Shown: positions 1 through 8,726 of the stretch, one piece after another
Numbering within the stretch: the first letter of the stretch is position 1
Layout: each line of letters begins with the position of its first letter
Assembly: GCF_003112455.1 (NCBI RefSeq)
Contig: NZ_BDQX01000098.1
Location: 154,668 to 198,586 of the forward strand
Length of the DNA: 43,919 nucleotides
Direction: 5' to 3'
Origin: Paenibacillus agaridevorans
Lineage (GTDB): Bacteria > Bacillota > Bacilli > Paenibacillales > Paenibacillaceae
Translations under genes and position numbers: made by a program
Notes under the pieces: generated by a model
What the model saw: the letters and a program-made list of their open reading frames with translations, nothing else
Database searches by the model: none
Told to the model about the DNA's origin: nothing

Positions 1-528
1 GCTGAACCGGAATCCCAGCTTCTCGAATTCGTAGTTTGCGGCAACCCCGTTGTCCGTTGCGGAGAATGACAGCTTTACGCCGGGATCCTTGCCGTTTACA
101 ACAAGACGCTGCGCTTTGTTCTGCTCCGCATATTCCAGAATAAACGGCGACTCCAGGTTCGTCCGCAGGATTCCCCCTACCTTCTGACTCTCCAACTGCA
201 CGGTCGTTGGATTGCTGCGCCACTGTACGTCGGACCGCAGCTCTTGGACGATAACTTGCCCTGACACCGGATTGACCCGCAGCTCGAGGCGGTCGGTTCG
301 GGCCGCAGACGCGAATCCGGCATCGTCCCGATTATCGCTTAACCAGGGGGAGCCCGAAGGAGCGGACATAGATGAAGCAGCATACGCCGGGATGTCCAGC
401 TCGCTGGATATGCCGGGGCTGGACAGCGACCATATCGCCAGCCCGACAACGATGATTGCCAATGCCAGGCCGCCAAACAGCCATGTTTTTCTCCTGCCCG
501 GATCCGCAATGGCCTTAATGTTAGGCAA
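1..528 (-). CDS. DUF5696-type membrane-anchored protein (N-terminal part)
   Basis: The reading frame runs off the left edge; 176 codons are visible. I start it at a TTG at 528 because a textbook AAGGAGGTGA lies a few bases upstream and no ATG in this frame is suitable. The start lies inside the last codons of the preceding NHL-YIP1 gene (8-bp overlap), so the two are translationally coupled. A single membrane segment (about residues 15-33, rich in Leu/Ile/Val/Gly) follows a basic N-terminus, then an extracellular part begins. Placement as last gene after a YIP1-like protein in a sugar ABC operon matches the DUF5696 proteins of Paenibacillus relatives. The family assignment rests on context and the N-terminal region only. 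The biochemical role is unknown; a cell-surface part in polysaccharide handling is my inference. Confidence 0.6.
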   Translation of the reverse strand, partial: MPNIKAIADPGRRKTWLFGGLALAIIVVGLAIWSLSSPGISSELDIPAYAASSMSAPSGSPWLSDNRDDAGFASAARTDRLELRVNPVSGQVIVQELRSDVQWRSNPTTVQLESQKVGGILRTNLESPFILEYAEQNKAQRLVVNGKDPGVKLSFSATDNGVAANYEFEKLGFRFS

Positions 529-2581
529 GGACTGTCACCTCCTTGTAGAGCTGATAGAAGAAGTCGTAGAGATTGTATGACAGCCCTGTCGTCAGGCTGA
601 TAAACAGGAACAATATTCCGATCGTAACGACTGTAATGGTGCTATTTGCGATATTCTCCACAAAATCAAAATTATGGATAACCTGAGAGCTGATGATAAA
701 CAAAGCGCCGATCCAGAGCCACATGACCGTATGCAAGGAAGAGTAGAGAATGCCTTCCTCCAACACCAGGATGTTGGACAATAAGAGAATCGGCATGGTA
801 AGCGTAATGTACGGAACAACTGCGAACAGGCTTGCCTGTACGACATCCCTGAATCGTCCCTCGCCGTCCTTAACGGTGCTGACCAGATAATTGGCGACAA
901 CCCAGGCCAGGATGGGCGCCAGAAAACCGATCAGTTCCGGCCAGAGTCTAATCCGGCTTAGGTCGACGGGGCGGAAAATAAATCCGGTCCAGTACAGGGC
1001 CGCCATCTTCGCAAGCACCAGCAGCAGCAAAAGCAGCAGCATCGTAAAGCCGGAAAGCTTGCGCCCCTTGATCCGGTAGAAGCCCTCATAAGGATGGAAC
1101 AGCGTGTACCACGCGTCTTTTAGCTCCGCCGCGACGCGAACCAGAGGCTCCGGCAACCTTCGTGTCGAGTTTCTCGCCAGAGTTCGAAGCCCGTATCGAA
1201 AGAGCAGCCATAAGGCAACGATGACTCCTGCGGCATAAGCAAAGTTTTGTTGAATCCATTCCAGTCTGTACGTCCAAAACGCTTCCGAATATCCCTGATT
1301 GTCGTACGACATCTTGAAGTAGGCCATGGCGTCGCGGGTACGCTCCTGCTTCTGCGCCACTTCTCCCAGACCGACATAAGTCAGGCTGATGATTTCGTTA
1401 AGCGACTTTACCTTGTTCCAGTTTGCTTCGCTCTTTTCGTAGTCGCCGATGTAATAATCGGCGGCAGCCGTAAGCACCGCATCCCCGAACTCCGTACGGT
1501 CGTAGGCTTGGGCCAGGCTTTGATCGGAATCCAGCACCCACAGCCGGTTCCCCGAGTCGATGCCGATGCTTGCCGGGTAGGAGAGCACGCCCCGCTGCTG
1601 CGGTACCTTCCTGCTCTTGCCGAAGGAAAAGAGCTGGGTGCCGCCCGGACTGTAGATGGAGATCATCGCATCGTATCTGTTCTCCTTCCGGTCCAGCACG
1701 TAGAAAAAATGGCGCTTATCCGTCGCGACGTCCACCATCTGGTCCGAAGCCGCGAAACGGGCGGACTTTAACGATTCGAAGCGGTTCACCCCTGCGGCAG
1801 TCAGCTTTCTGATCTGATCGTTTAACACGCCGGTCGTCGTGGCGAAAATATACCCGTCTTGGTCAATCGTGACGTTGCCGATCTCGGCGGGTCGCTTCAG
1901 CTCCTCCCTGGCAAGCTGTTCCTCCGTAAAGATTTGGCGCTTTAGTCGGTCCATCCATGTCCCGCTTGTTTTGTTGCTGCCGAAAAAACCGGTAAACTCG
2001 CCGCTGTCCCCTCTCATCCGGACCATCCCTTGATAAGAGCCCTTGGACACGATATACATAACGCCGCGATCGTCGACGGCCACCTTGACCGGCACGAAGA
2101 AGTAGCTGGCGGGCATCAAACCTTCCTCCGGCTTCTTGTACTCTCGGACGAAGGTTCCCCCTTTATCGAAAACGGCTATGCGCTGATTGCCCGTGTCCGC
2201 TACGTAGATATCCCCGGACGGACGGACGAACACCCCCTCCGGCGCCTTCAGCGCCCCGAGTCCTTCCGCGTCCCCGATCGCCCTTACCCACTCGCCGTCC
2301 CGGTTCAGCTCGATAACCCGGTTATTGCCCTTATCGGCAATATACAAGTGGTCGTCGGCCGCTATGAACAGGTCGGCCGGCTGCTTCATCGCCTGATCGC
2401 CATGGCCGACAGCCGTATGGGACACCGTGTACACGTCCTGCATCCAGAACGTTCTAGTGCCCGCTCCTCCCGTCCCGTGGGAAATAAAAAAGGTATCGTA
2501 TGGCTGCCAGGCCGAGGAAGTACCGGGAAACAGGAAGAAAGCGGCCAGCAAAACAGCTATGAATCGTGTGTATTTAGCCAT
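521..2581 (-). CDS. NHL-repeat / YIP1-family membrane protein
   Basis: 686 residues from the ATG at 2581, which sits about 8 nt after GAGG; a GTG one codon earlier is possible. A signal peptide (first ~25 residues, ending near SSAW) leads into an extracellular propeller. Repeated blades such as GVFVRPSGDIYVADTGNQRI and DDHLYIADKGNNRVIEL are classic NHL/SMP-30-like repeats (about residues 60-380). A short helical, TPR-like stretch follows (about 385-440), then a membrane segment near 450, and a YIP1-type multi-pass C-terminus (about 510-687, at least five hydrophobic helices). The gene lies between the permeases and the DUF5696 gene in the same direction with short gaps, so it is probably part of the sugar uptake operon. 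Its function is not established; an accessory surface component of the transporter is an inference. Confidence 0.8.
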   Translation of the reverse strand: MAKYTRFIAVLLAAFFLFPGTSSAWQPYDTFFISHGTGGAGTRTFWMQDVYTVSHTAVGHGDQAMKQPADLFIAADDHLYIADKGNNRVIELNRDGEWVRAIGDAEGLGALKAPEGVFVRPSGDIYVADTGNQRIAVFDKGGTFVREYKKPEEGLMPASYFFVPVKVAVDDRGVMYIVSKGSYQGMVRMRGDSGEFTGFFGSNKTSGTWMDRLKRQIFTEEQLAREELKRPAEIGNVTIDQDGYIFATTTGVLNDQIRKLTAAGVNRFESLKSARFAASDQMVDVATDKRHFFYVLDRKENRYDAMISIYSPGGTQLFSFGKSRKVPQQRGVLSYPASIGIDSGNRLWVLDSDQSLAQAYDRTEFGDAVLTAAADYYIGDYEKSEANWNKVKSLNEIISLTYVGLGEVAQKQERTRDAMAYFKMSYDNQGYSEAFWTYRLEWIQQNFAYAAGVIVALWLLFRYGLRTLARNSTRRLPEPLVRVAAELKDAWYTLFHPYEGFYRIKGRKLSGFTMLLLLLLLVLAKMAALYWTGFIFRPVDLSRIRLWPELIGFLAPILAWVVANYLVSTVKDGEGRFRDVVQASLFAVVPYITLTMPILLLSNILVLEEGILYSSLHTVMWLWIGALFIISSQVIHNFDFVENIANSTITVVTIGILFLFISLTTGLSYNLYDFFYQLYKEVTVLA

Positions 2582-2617
2582 CACGTCAACCTCTTTCCTT
2601 AAAAATGCCGAGCGCCT

Positions 2618-3484
2618 TTATTTCACGCCGGAATGCACCATCGTCTCCATAATCCGTCGCTGGGCGAACAGAAAGATGATGAGATTAGGCAGAAACATTA
2701 GCAGCCCGGCAGCCGCTGCCATACCCTGACCGGCTACGGTATTCGCCATGCCGCTCGTCAGCGTCGTAATATAGTAGGGCAGCGTCTTCATCGTTTCGTC
2801 CTGCATAAACAGCGTGGATGCCGAAGCGTCGCCCCATACTCCCTGGAACGTAATGATCGAGATGGTTGCAATCGCCGGCATCGATAACGGTATGATAATG
2901 CGGATAAAGATGCGCAGCTCGGAAGCGCCGTCCATCTTGGCTGCTTCCAGCAGCTCCGCCGGTATCTGATCGATAAACTGCTTGATCAGGAATACCGCGA
3001 CCGGAGAGGCGATAACCGGCAGGATATGGCCAAAGTACGTATTGTTCAGCTGCAGCCAGCCTACGATCAAATACCTCGGAATCGCTACCGTCTCCGGCGC
3101 GAACATGAGAGCCAGCATAATCATGGCCATAACCGCCTTCTTCAGGCTGAACTGAAGCTTAGACAGCACATAGGCGGCCATGCAGCTGGAGAGGATGACG
3201 GCGACCATGGATAAGGCGGCTACGATAATGCTGTTGTAGAGATACCTAGAAAACGGCACGATTCTGGCCACCGGCCGCATAAACAGCTCATAGAAGTTGG
3301 TCAACGTCGGGTCCTTCACCAGAAAGGTGGGCGGAAACAGGAACAACTCATGGAACGGCTTGAACGCATGATTAATAATGAACACGATCGGCAGCGACAT
3401 AAAGGCCGCCAACAGGAGCAGGGCCAGAAGCAGCAACGTCTCGAACAGAGTGAGCCTTCTGATTTGTTTTACGATAGCCATCAT
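2618..3484 (-). CDS. Carbohydrate ABC transporter permease (MalG/LacG type)
   Basis: Inner-membrane permease of a CUT1-type sugar importer, 288 residues and six predicted helices, the usual size for the second permease. The cytoplasmic EAA loop that docks on the ATPase is clear: EAAKMDGASELRIFIRIIIP. I prefer the ATG at 3484, one base after the stop of the upstream permease and about 10 nt after AAGGA; a GTG at 3493 would overlap that gene and sit too close to the site. It works with the neighbouring MalF-type permease and the membrane-anchored binding protein. The substrate cannot be told from sequence; the CBM-like domains of the binding protein point to an oligosaccharide. Confidence 0.93.
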   Translation of the reverse strand: MMAIVKQIRRLTLFETLLLLALLLLAAFMSLPIVFIINHAFKPFHELFLFPPTFLVKDPTLTNFYELFMRPVARIVPFSRYLYNSIIVAALSMVAVILSSCMAAYVLSKLQFSLKKAVMAMIMLALMFAPETVAIPRYLIVGWLQLNNTYFGHILPVIASPVAVFLIKQFIDQIPAELLEAAKMDGASELRIFIRIIIPLSMPAIATISIITFQGVWGDASASTLFMQDETMKTLPYYITTLTSGMANTVAGQGMAAAAGLLMFLPNLIIFLFAQRRIMETMVHSGVK

Positions 3485-3485
3485 G

Positions 3486-4463
3486 TTATTCACCGTCCTT
3501 CGGGCCGAATAGCCGGTAGCTGAGCTTCATCGCGGCATACGAGAACAGCAGCAGGACAACCGACAGCATGGAAGCATATCCGAGCTCGAAGCGAATGAAG
3601 GCATAGTCGTCGATATGGTTCAACATCAGATGGCCGGCATATTGCTTCGTAATCGGCATTCCCGTCAGTTGAACGGAGATGGCGCCCGCTTTGAGCGTGC
3701 CGACAATCGCCATAACGGCGCTGAACAGCATCTGCGGTTTCATCGACGGAACCGTAATATAATAAACCTCCTGCAGACGGGTGGAGATGCCGTCGATGCG
3801 CCCCGCCTCGTAAAGCTCCCGATTTACCGTATCGAATCCGGCCAGCATCGCCAGGAAGCCGACGCCGAACCCCATCCAGATCGTAACGACAATCATCACG
3901 TTGAGCAGATATTTGGGATTTTGCAGCCATAGCACCGGCGTTTCGATCATGTTGTAATTCATCAAAAATTGGTTTAAGTATCCTACGTAGTCGCCGCTGA
4001 AAGCCGCTTGCCATACGACGACAAGAGCGATGCCGCCGGCGATCGAAGGCGCATAGATCGCAAGGGTAACCAGATCGCGAACGCTCTTGGGCAGCTGATA
4101 GATCAGCCAAGCAATAAAGAAAGTGAGCAAGTAGCCGATCGGTCCGACAAAAAAAGCGAATTTGATCGTATTCGGCAGCGCATGCTTCATGAACACCGTA
4201 TCCTGCGTGATAAGCGAGATATAGTTTTTGAAGCCGGTAAAATGCGGGATCCGAAAGGCGTCATACGACGTAAAGCTCATCAGAATCGCCATAAGGACGG
4301 GCAGCAGGATAAACGCCGTAAAGCAAAGCAGAAACGGCGCCATAAACAGATAAGCGATACGCTCTCGATATAGACTCCGCAGTAGTCGCTGCAGCCGGCT
4401 TGGCGGCGCCGGATGTTTTAAGGCTGCTGCGACCCCAGCCTTATAGGCAACCTGTTCTTTCAT
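3486..4463 (-). CDS. Sugar ABC transporter permease (MalF/UgpA type)
   Basis: 325-residue multi-pass permease, first member of the permease pair. After a ~35-residue basic cytoplasmic tail the first helix starts near IAYLFMAPFLLCF, a very typical opening for this family. The EAA motif begins EAGRIDG and is followed by a proline-ending helix, as expected for ATPase contact. The ATG at 4463 overlaps the TGA of the upstream solute-binding gene (ATGA), indicating translational coupling; a TTG six codons earlier is open but less likely. No oddity in length or motif. Confidence 0.93.
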   Translation of the reverse strand: MKEQVAYKAGVAAALKHPAPPSRLQRLLRSLYRERIAYLFMAPFLLCFTAFILLPVLMAILMSFTSYDAFRIPHFTGFKNYISLITQDTVFMKHALPNTIKFAFFVGPIGYLLTFFIAWLIYQLPKSVRDLVTLAIYAPSIAGGIALVVVWQAAFSGDYVGYLNQFLMNYNMIETPVLWLQNPKYLLNVMIVVTIWMGFGVGFLAMLAGFDTVNRELYEAGRIDGISTRLQEVYYITVPSMKPQMLFSAVMAIVGTLKAGAISVQLTGMPITKQYAGHLMLNHIDDYAFIRFELGYASMLSVVLLLFSYAAMKLSYRLFGPKDGE

Positions 4464-7432
4464 TTCGGCGTTTCCCCCCAATCATAGGGCTGATCAACGA
4501 CCGGGAAATCCAGTCTCTGCCCGTTCCGGATGCCCAGATCCTGCTGCTTTCTTGCTATCTCGCGGGCGATGGCTACAAAGGAAGTGTCCAGAGAATCCTT
4601 GGCCGGAATCTTCTGAACAATCGTCCGGTTAAACGCGAATTCCATCTCGCGGGCGAGCAAGTAACCTCCCGGAAGGAATGGCACGTTGCGGTTCCATCGA
4701 TTCTGCTCCTTAATGGCAGCGATATGGGCCGCTGGCCAAGGCATGGCTGCCATCGCCTTCATATTGGCCGTATTCCAACGATATTCCGGCCCGTAAAAGG
4801 ATTCGATCGCGTTGCCGTATTCCAGCTGAACGTCCGTGGACGTCCACCAATCGATAAAACGCCATGCCTGTTCCTTTTTATCGCTTTTGTTCAAAATCAT
4901 CGCGGCAGTCATCGTGTTCATCGCCCATCTCGCTACGCTGCCGTCCTCCTGCACGGTCCCGGGCATCGGCGCGATCTCCCAGTCTCCGAGTATTTCGGGG
5001 GCGGAGGTCAGCAGTTGAACGTACGTATTAAAATCCGATACGCCAATCGGCATCGTGCCCAGCTTGAAATGCTGGAAAAATGCCGGAACCTCCTGGGGCA
5101 GATCGTATTTGCCGAACAGCTCCGTCCACAAGGAAAACGATGTATAGGCCGCTTCCGTATCAAACGCCGCTTCTCTCCCGTCCGGCGAATAAAATTCCAC
5201 ATCATTTTGATAAAAGAAAGGAACAAAGTCCTTTGCGTTGTAATAAAATTGCATGCCGTTTTCCTGCAGGGTCGGCAGTATCCGCTGCAAATCCTCCCAC
5301 GTATCCGGCGTCTCCAGCTCCAACTCCTTCATCATGCTCTTGCGGTAGAAGAGCAGATGGTAGGACTGGGTTTCCGGCAGCGCATATACGCCATTTTTGT
5401 AACCAAATGAGCGCATGACGCCGGGGTGAAAACGTTCGGCCACTTCTTTAAAATTTGCGAATTGCGTCAAGTCGGCGGACGCTTCGCGCATCGCGTAATC
5501 GACGGGCATATCCTGTGCAAGACCAAGCGCGACATCCGGCTGGTCTCCCCCCGCATTGCTCAGCGTAAGCGCATTCGCATCAGGCATGAAGTTTACATTG
5601 ACCGCAATGCCGGTCTGAGGCGTGAAGCTTTGATCGATCATCTCCTGCAGCAGGGAAGCATAGTCTCTGCCCCGACCGACCCAAATCTCGATCGCTTCCT
5701 TATCGTTTAAATCCCTGGCGTTATAATTCAAATAGAAGGTGCGCGCAAAATTGATTAACGTGTAAGGCACCTTGGAGAGAGCGGAGGTTTCCTTGAACGG
5801 ATGGGCGGCGGAAGGACTTCTGACGACGATATAGTCCGCGGACATTCCCCCGTTTGCCATCTTATCCATCCAAGTGCCGATTCTCATCTGCAAGTCAGGG
5901 AACTTGCCCAGCCTGTTCGGAATCTGATTGATCTCCTCCAGCAGTCCGTCCAGGATCGCTACCCCGATCTTGAGAGACTCGGTCGTATCGTTCGTTTGGC
6001 CGTTCAATCCGTTTAGATAATCCATGCTCAGCTTCAATTGATCCCGAAGGCCGGCAAGTTGAGCCTCCAGATCAGGGAAGTAGCTCATCATATCCCATGT
6101 GCGGTTCGTATCGCCCGTATTCGTCCCGTAGTCGCCCGTCAGCTTGCGAAGCTTCTGCTCGATTCCGTATAGCTTGCGGATCGCCTCCTGCATCGAGAGC
6201 ACGACCGGATTTAACGGCGAGATATCCGTTACCAGCCGCAACGTGTGCTCACCCTTATCCAGATAGAAGCGGTAGGGCTCTCCGGCCCGGCTGCCGAGCG
6301 TATGCATCTCCAGCTTGCTGTTGTAAGGAAACGGATAATGAAGCAGTTCTTCGAAGGGCGTCTTGCCGTCAATCAGCACCGTCCGAAATGCATTGGCTTT
6401 GCCGACGAAGCCCTGATAATATTTCACGTCGATTTCATACCAGCCTGCGGACGGCACTTCAAAGGTCCACTCCGCCCACTCCCCTGCCCGCTTCCATCGC
6501 TGGCCATCCAGGACGTTATACAGCAGGCGCCCTTCGCCATCCGGAGATACGTTTGGTTCGTTGATCGTGCCGGTTTGCACCGAGGGGTGGGATTTCTGCT
6601 CATAACGCTCCCCTTCAAGCAGCGTGTACCACGTTTCGATAGCCGGTGGAGCGTCCGCCCTATCAGGAGCGCCAGCCTGCTCCAATGTGCCTGCCCTCTC
6701 CAGATATTCCGCATAAGCGGGTATCGCTTCCGGAGCCGTCAGACGGATTGGCCCCCAAGACATCGATTCGTTTTGTGCGGCGAACCGAAGCGTATGTACG
6801 CCTTTGGACAACGGCAGCCGAAGCGGGACGGACGAAACTGCATAATTCGTTGCCGGAGCCGTTAGCCAGCCCACCGTCTCTACTTGCATCGATCGAATCT
6901 CGTTGCCGAGCGCATCCTTACGGTAAGGAACATCCTTGTCCCTCCATCGTTTCAACAGCTCGATTCCATTTGCCTCCGAAAACGGAATTTCGCCATCAAT
7001 CGATAACGCGTAGAATACCGAGCTGCTGCTGTCCCGCTTGGTCGGCATATAGGTCAGTTCCAGCTCGTACAAGGCATCCGCCGGAATTTCTACTGTCCAT
7101 TCCACCCATCCCGTGCCATTTGTCCAGTGAAGAACCTCCTCGTTTAAATCGGCATCATATCCCTTCCGGACAGCCGCTTCGGCAGAAGCCGCGCTGTAAG
7201 CGACCGGCTCGATTACAACTGGCGGTCCCGTATACGGCAGTATGCCCGACCCTTCCGCTTTCCGAAGCCGATCCGCGTAGAATAGGATGCCTTCTCCGTC
7301 TCCGCTGCCGTAATCCATCGCATCCGCGCTGACGACGGGAAAGCTCTCTTCTCCCTGCAACCATGACCTGACGGCATAGACCAACACAATCAAAGCCAGC
7401 AGAGCCGTATAAACCATCCATTTGCGAAGCAT
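4460..7432 (-). CDS. Membrane-anchored extracellular solute-binding protein with CBM-like N-terminal domains
   Basis: 990 residues, about twice the usual size of a family 1 sugar-binding protein. There is no lipobox cysteine; instead an uncleaved-looking helix (about residues 7-23) should tether the protein to the membrane. Two beta-sandwich-like domains follow (about 75-235 and 265-405), each with a W-x-EW-T-x-E/V-P strand (GTGWVEWTVEIPADALYEL and AGEWAEWTFEVPSAGWYEI), resembling carbohydrate-binding modules. A helical linker (about 410-515) leads to a C-terminal periplasmic-binding-protein fold (about 525-985; typical motifs YALPETQSYHLLFYRKSMM and ALTLSNAGGDQPDVALG). Start ATG at 7432 after GGGAGG. 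It lies between the ATPase and the two permeases, so it is probably the receptor of this importer. The sugar is unknown; the modules suggest capture of a long glycan. Confidence 0.87.
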   Translation of the reverse strand: MLRKWMVYTALLALIVLVYAVRSWLQGEESFPVVSADAMDYGSGDGEGILFYADRLRKAEGSGILPYTGPPVVIEPVAYSAASAEAAVRKGYDADLNEEVLHWTNGTGWVEWTVEIPADALYELELTYMPTKRDSSSSVFYALSIDGEIPFSEANGIELLKRWRDKDVPYRKDALGNEIRSMQVETVGWLTAPATNYAVSSVPLRLPLSKGVHTLRFAAQNESMSWGPIRLTAPEAIPAYAEYLERAGTLEQAGAPDRADAPPAIETWYTLLEGERYEQKSHPSVQTGTINEPNVSPDGEGRLLYNVLDGQRWKRAGEWAEWTFEVPSAGWYEIDVKYYQGFVGKANAFRTVLIDGKTPFEELLHYPFPYNSKLEMHTLGSRAGEPYRFYLDKGEHTLRLVTDISPLNPVVLSMQEAIRKLYGIEQKLRKLTGDYGTNTGDTNRTWDMMSYFPDLEAQLAGLRDQLKLSMDYLNGLNGQTNDTTESLKIGVAILDGLLEEINQIPNRLGKFPDLQMRIGTWMDKMANGGMSADYIVVRSPSAAHPFKETSALSKVPYTLINFARTFYLNYNARDLNDKEAIEIWVGRGRDYASLLQEMIDQSFTPQTGIAVNVNFMPDANALTLSNAGGDQPDVALGLAQDMPVDYAMREASADLTQFANFKEVAERFHPGVMRSFGYKNGVYALPETQSYHLLFYRKSMMKELELETPDTWEDLQRILPTLQENGMQFYYNAKDFVPFFYQNDVEFYSPDGREAAFDTEAAYTSFSLWTELFGKYDLPQEVPAFFQHFKLGTMPIGVSDFNTYVQLLTSAPEILGDWEIAPMPGTVQEDGSVARWAMNTMTAAMILNKSDKKEQAWRFIDWWTSTDVQLEYGNAIESFYGPEYRWNTANMKAMAAMPWPAAHIAAIKEQNRWNRNVPFLPGGYLLAREMEFAFNRTIVQKIPAKDSLDTSFVAIAREIARKQQDLGIRNGQRLDFPVVDQPYDWGETPK

Positions 7433-7456
7433 GATGCTCTACCTCCCGTATTGTGG

Positions 7457-8566
7457 TCAAAAAATGCCAAGATTGCCGCCCGATTCCGCATCAAAAAAAT
7501 GAGCCATTTCCATCCGGAATCCGATGTCGATCTTGTCCGTCACATGAAATTTCGAGCCTGGTTCGATCGCCCTGGCGATCACACGGGTATCCCCCATGCT
7601 CAAATACAGGTAAGAATCGGAGCCCATTAGCTCGATAACGTCGATAACGGCTCCATAAGAATCATTGGGATCCTCAAGCGTCGGCTCAAGCAGCACATGC
7701 TCGGGACGAATGCCCATGACGACGTTCCTTAATTTTCCGGAAGCGAGGAACGGCTTATATTGGGGCGGAATTTCCAACCGCAAGCGCCTGTTGCTGAAAT
7801 AATGCGTTCCCCCGTCCTCCTCGATGCTCCCCTCGATGAGATTCATGGCCGGGGAACCGATAAAGCTGGCGACAAACAGATTGGCCGGCTGCCGATAAAT
7901 AAATTCCGGCGCTGCAGCCTGCTGAATGATGCCGTCCTTCATGACTACGATTCTGGAGCCCATCGTCATCGCTTCCGTTTGGTCATGAGTTACATAAACC
8001 GTTGTCGTCTGCAATTCCTGATGCAGCCTGATCAGCTCCGATCTGGTTTGGGTTCTCAGCTTCGCGTCGAGATTGGACAAGGGCTCATCCATCAGAAAAA
8101 CCTCCGGCTCGCGAACGATTGCCCTGCCAAGGGCAACCCGCTGCTTCTGTCCGCCCGACAGTTGATTTGGCTTCTTATCGAGCAAAGCGGAAATTTCCAA
8201 TATTTTTGCGGCCTTCTTTACCCGCAGCTCAATCTCATGTTTGGCCGTCTTCCTAAGCTTTAGGCCAAGCGCCATATTCTCGTAGACGGATAAATTGGGG
8301 TATAACGCATAATTTTGAAACACCATAGCAATATCTCTGTCCTTTGGAGAGACATAGTTGATATACCTATCCCCGATGTAAATCTCGCCTTCCGTTATGT
8401 CTTCAAGACCGGAGAGCATCCGGAGCGTCGTCGTTTTCCCGCAGCCGGAAGGGCCTACCAAAACCACGAATTCCCCATCCTCTATCTCCAGATGAAAGTC
8501 GGTAACCGACGTTTTCTTTTCGGAACGGTACTGTTTGTATACATGATGAAACGATACCCGAGCCAT
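7457..8566 (-). CDS. Sugar ABC transporter ATP-binding protein (MsmX/UgpC family)
   Basis: 369 residues, full length for the ATPase of CUT1 sugar importers. Walker A is GPSGCGKTT, the Q-loop lies in VFQNYALYP, the signature is LSGGQKQRVALGRA, Walker B is VFLMDEPLSNLDAK, and the switch histidine follows in VTHDQTEA. A C-terminal OB/TOBE regulatory region (about 235-369) contains IRPEHVLLEP. Start ATG 8566 follows AAGGAG. It is encoded 24 bp before the large solute-binding protein and should energise the permease pair. MsmX-type ATPases often serve several sugar importers, so it may also serve others. There is no sign of damage. Confidence 0.95.
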   Translation of the reverse strand: MARVSFHHVYKQYRSEKKTSVTDFHLEIEDGEFVVLVGPSGCGKTTTLRMLSGLEDITEGEIYIGDRYINYVSPKDRDIAMVFQNYALYPNLSVYENMALGLKLRKTAKHEIELRVKKAAKILEISALLDKKPNQLSGGQKQRVALGRAIVREPEVFLMDEPLSNLDAKLRTQTRSELIRLHQELQTTTVYVTHDQTEAMTMGSRIVVMKDGIIQQAAAPEFIYRQPANLFVASFIGSPAMNLIEGSIEEDGGTHYFSNRRLRLEIPPQYKPFLASGKLRNVVMGIRPEHVLLEPTLEDPNDSYGAVIDVIELMGSDSYLYLSMGDTRVIARAIEPGSKFHVTDKIDIGFRMEMAHFFDAESGGNLGIF

Positions 8567-8726
8567 TCAATCTCTCCTTTATATAACATTAATGTTTTTG
8601 TTTAACAGTAAATAATCGAAAATTCCCCTTCCTCCTCCTATTTACATGAAATTTGAGCAGGCTTAAATTGGCTTACGACTAGCGCAAGCCCTTTAAGTCA
8701 CCTATTTTATAGTCGATGCTGTTTTT

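Noticed and set aside
4400..5410. 336-codon plus-strand ORF opposite the large solute-binding protein
   Set aside because: Basic, low-complexity translation without domain motifs; it is a shadow of the well-supported minus-strand gene.
8567..8726. Hairpin GGCTTGCG...CGTAAGCC between the lipoprotein and ATPase genes
   Set aside because: No T run follows and the pairing is short; not reported as a terminator.
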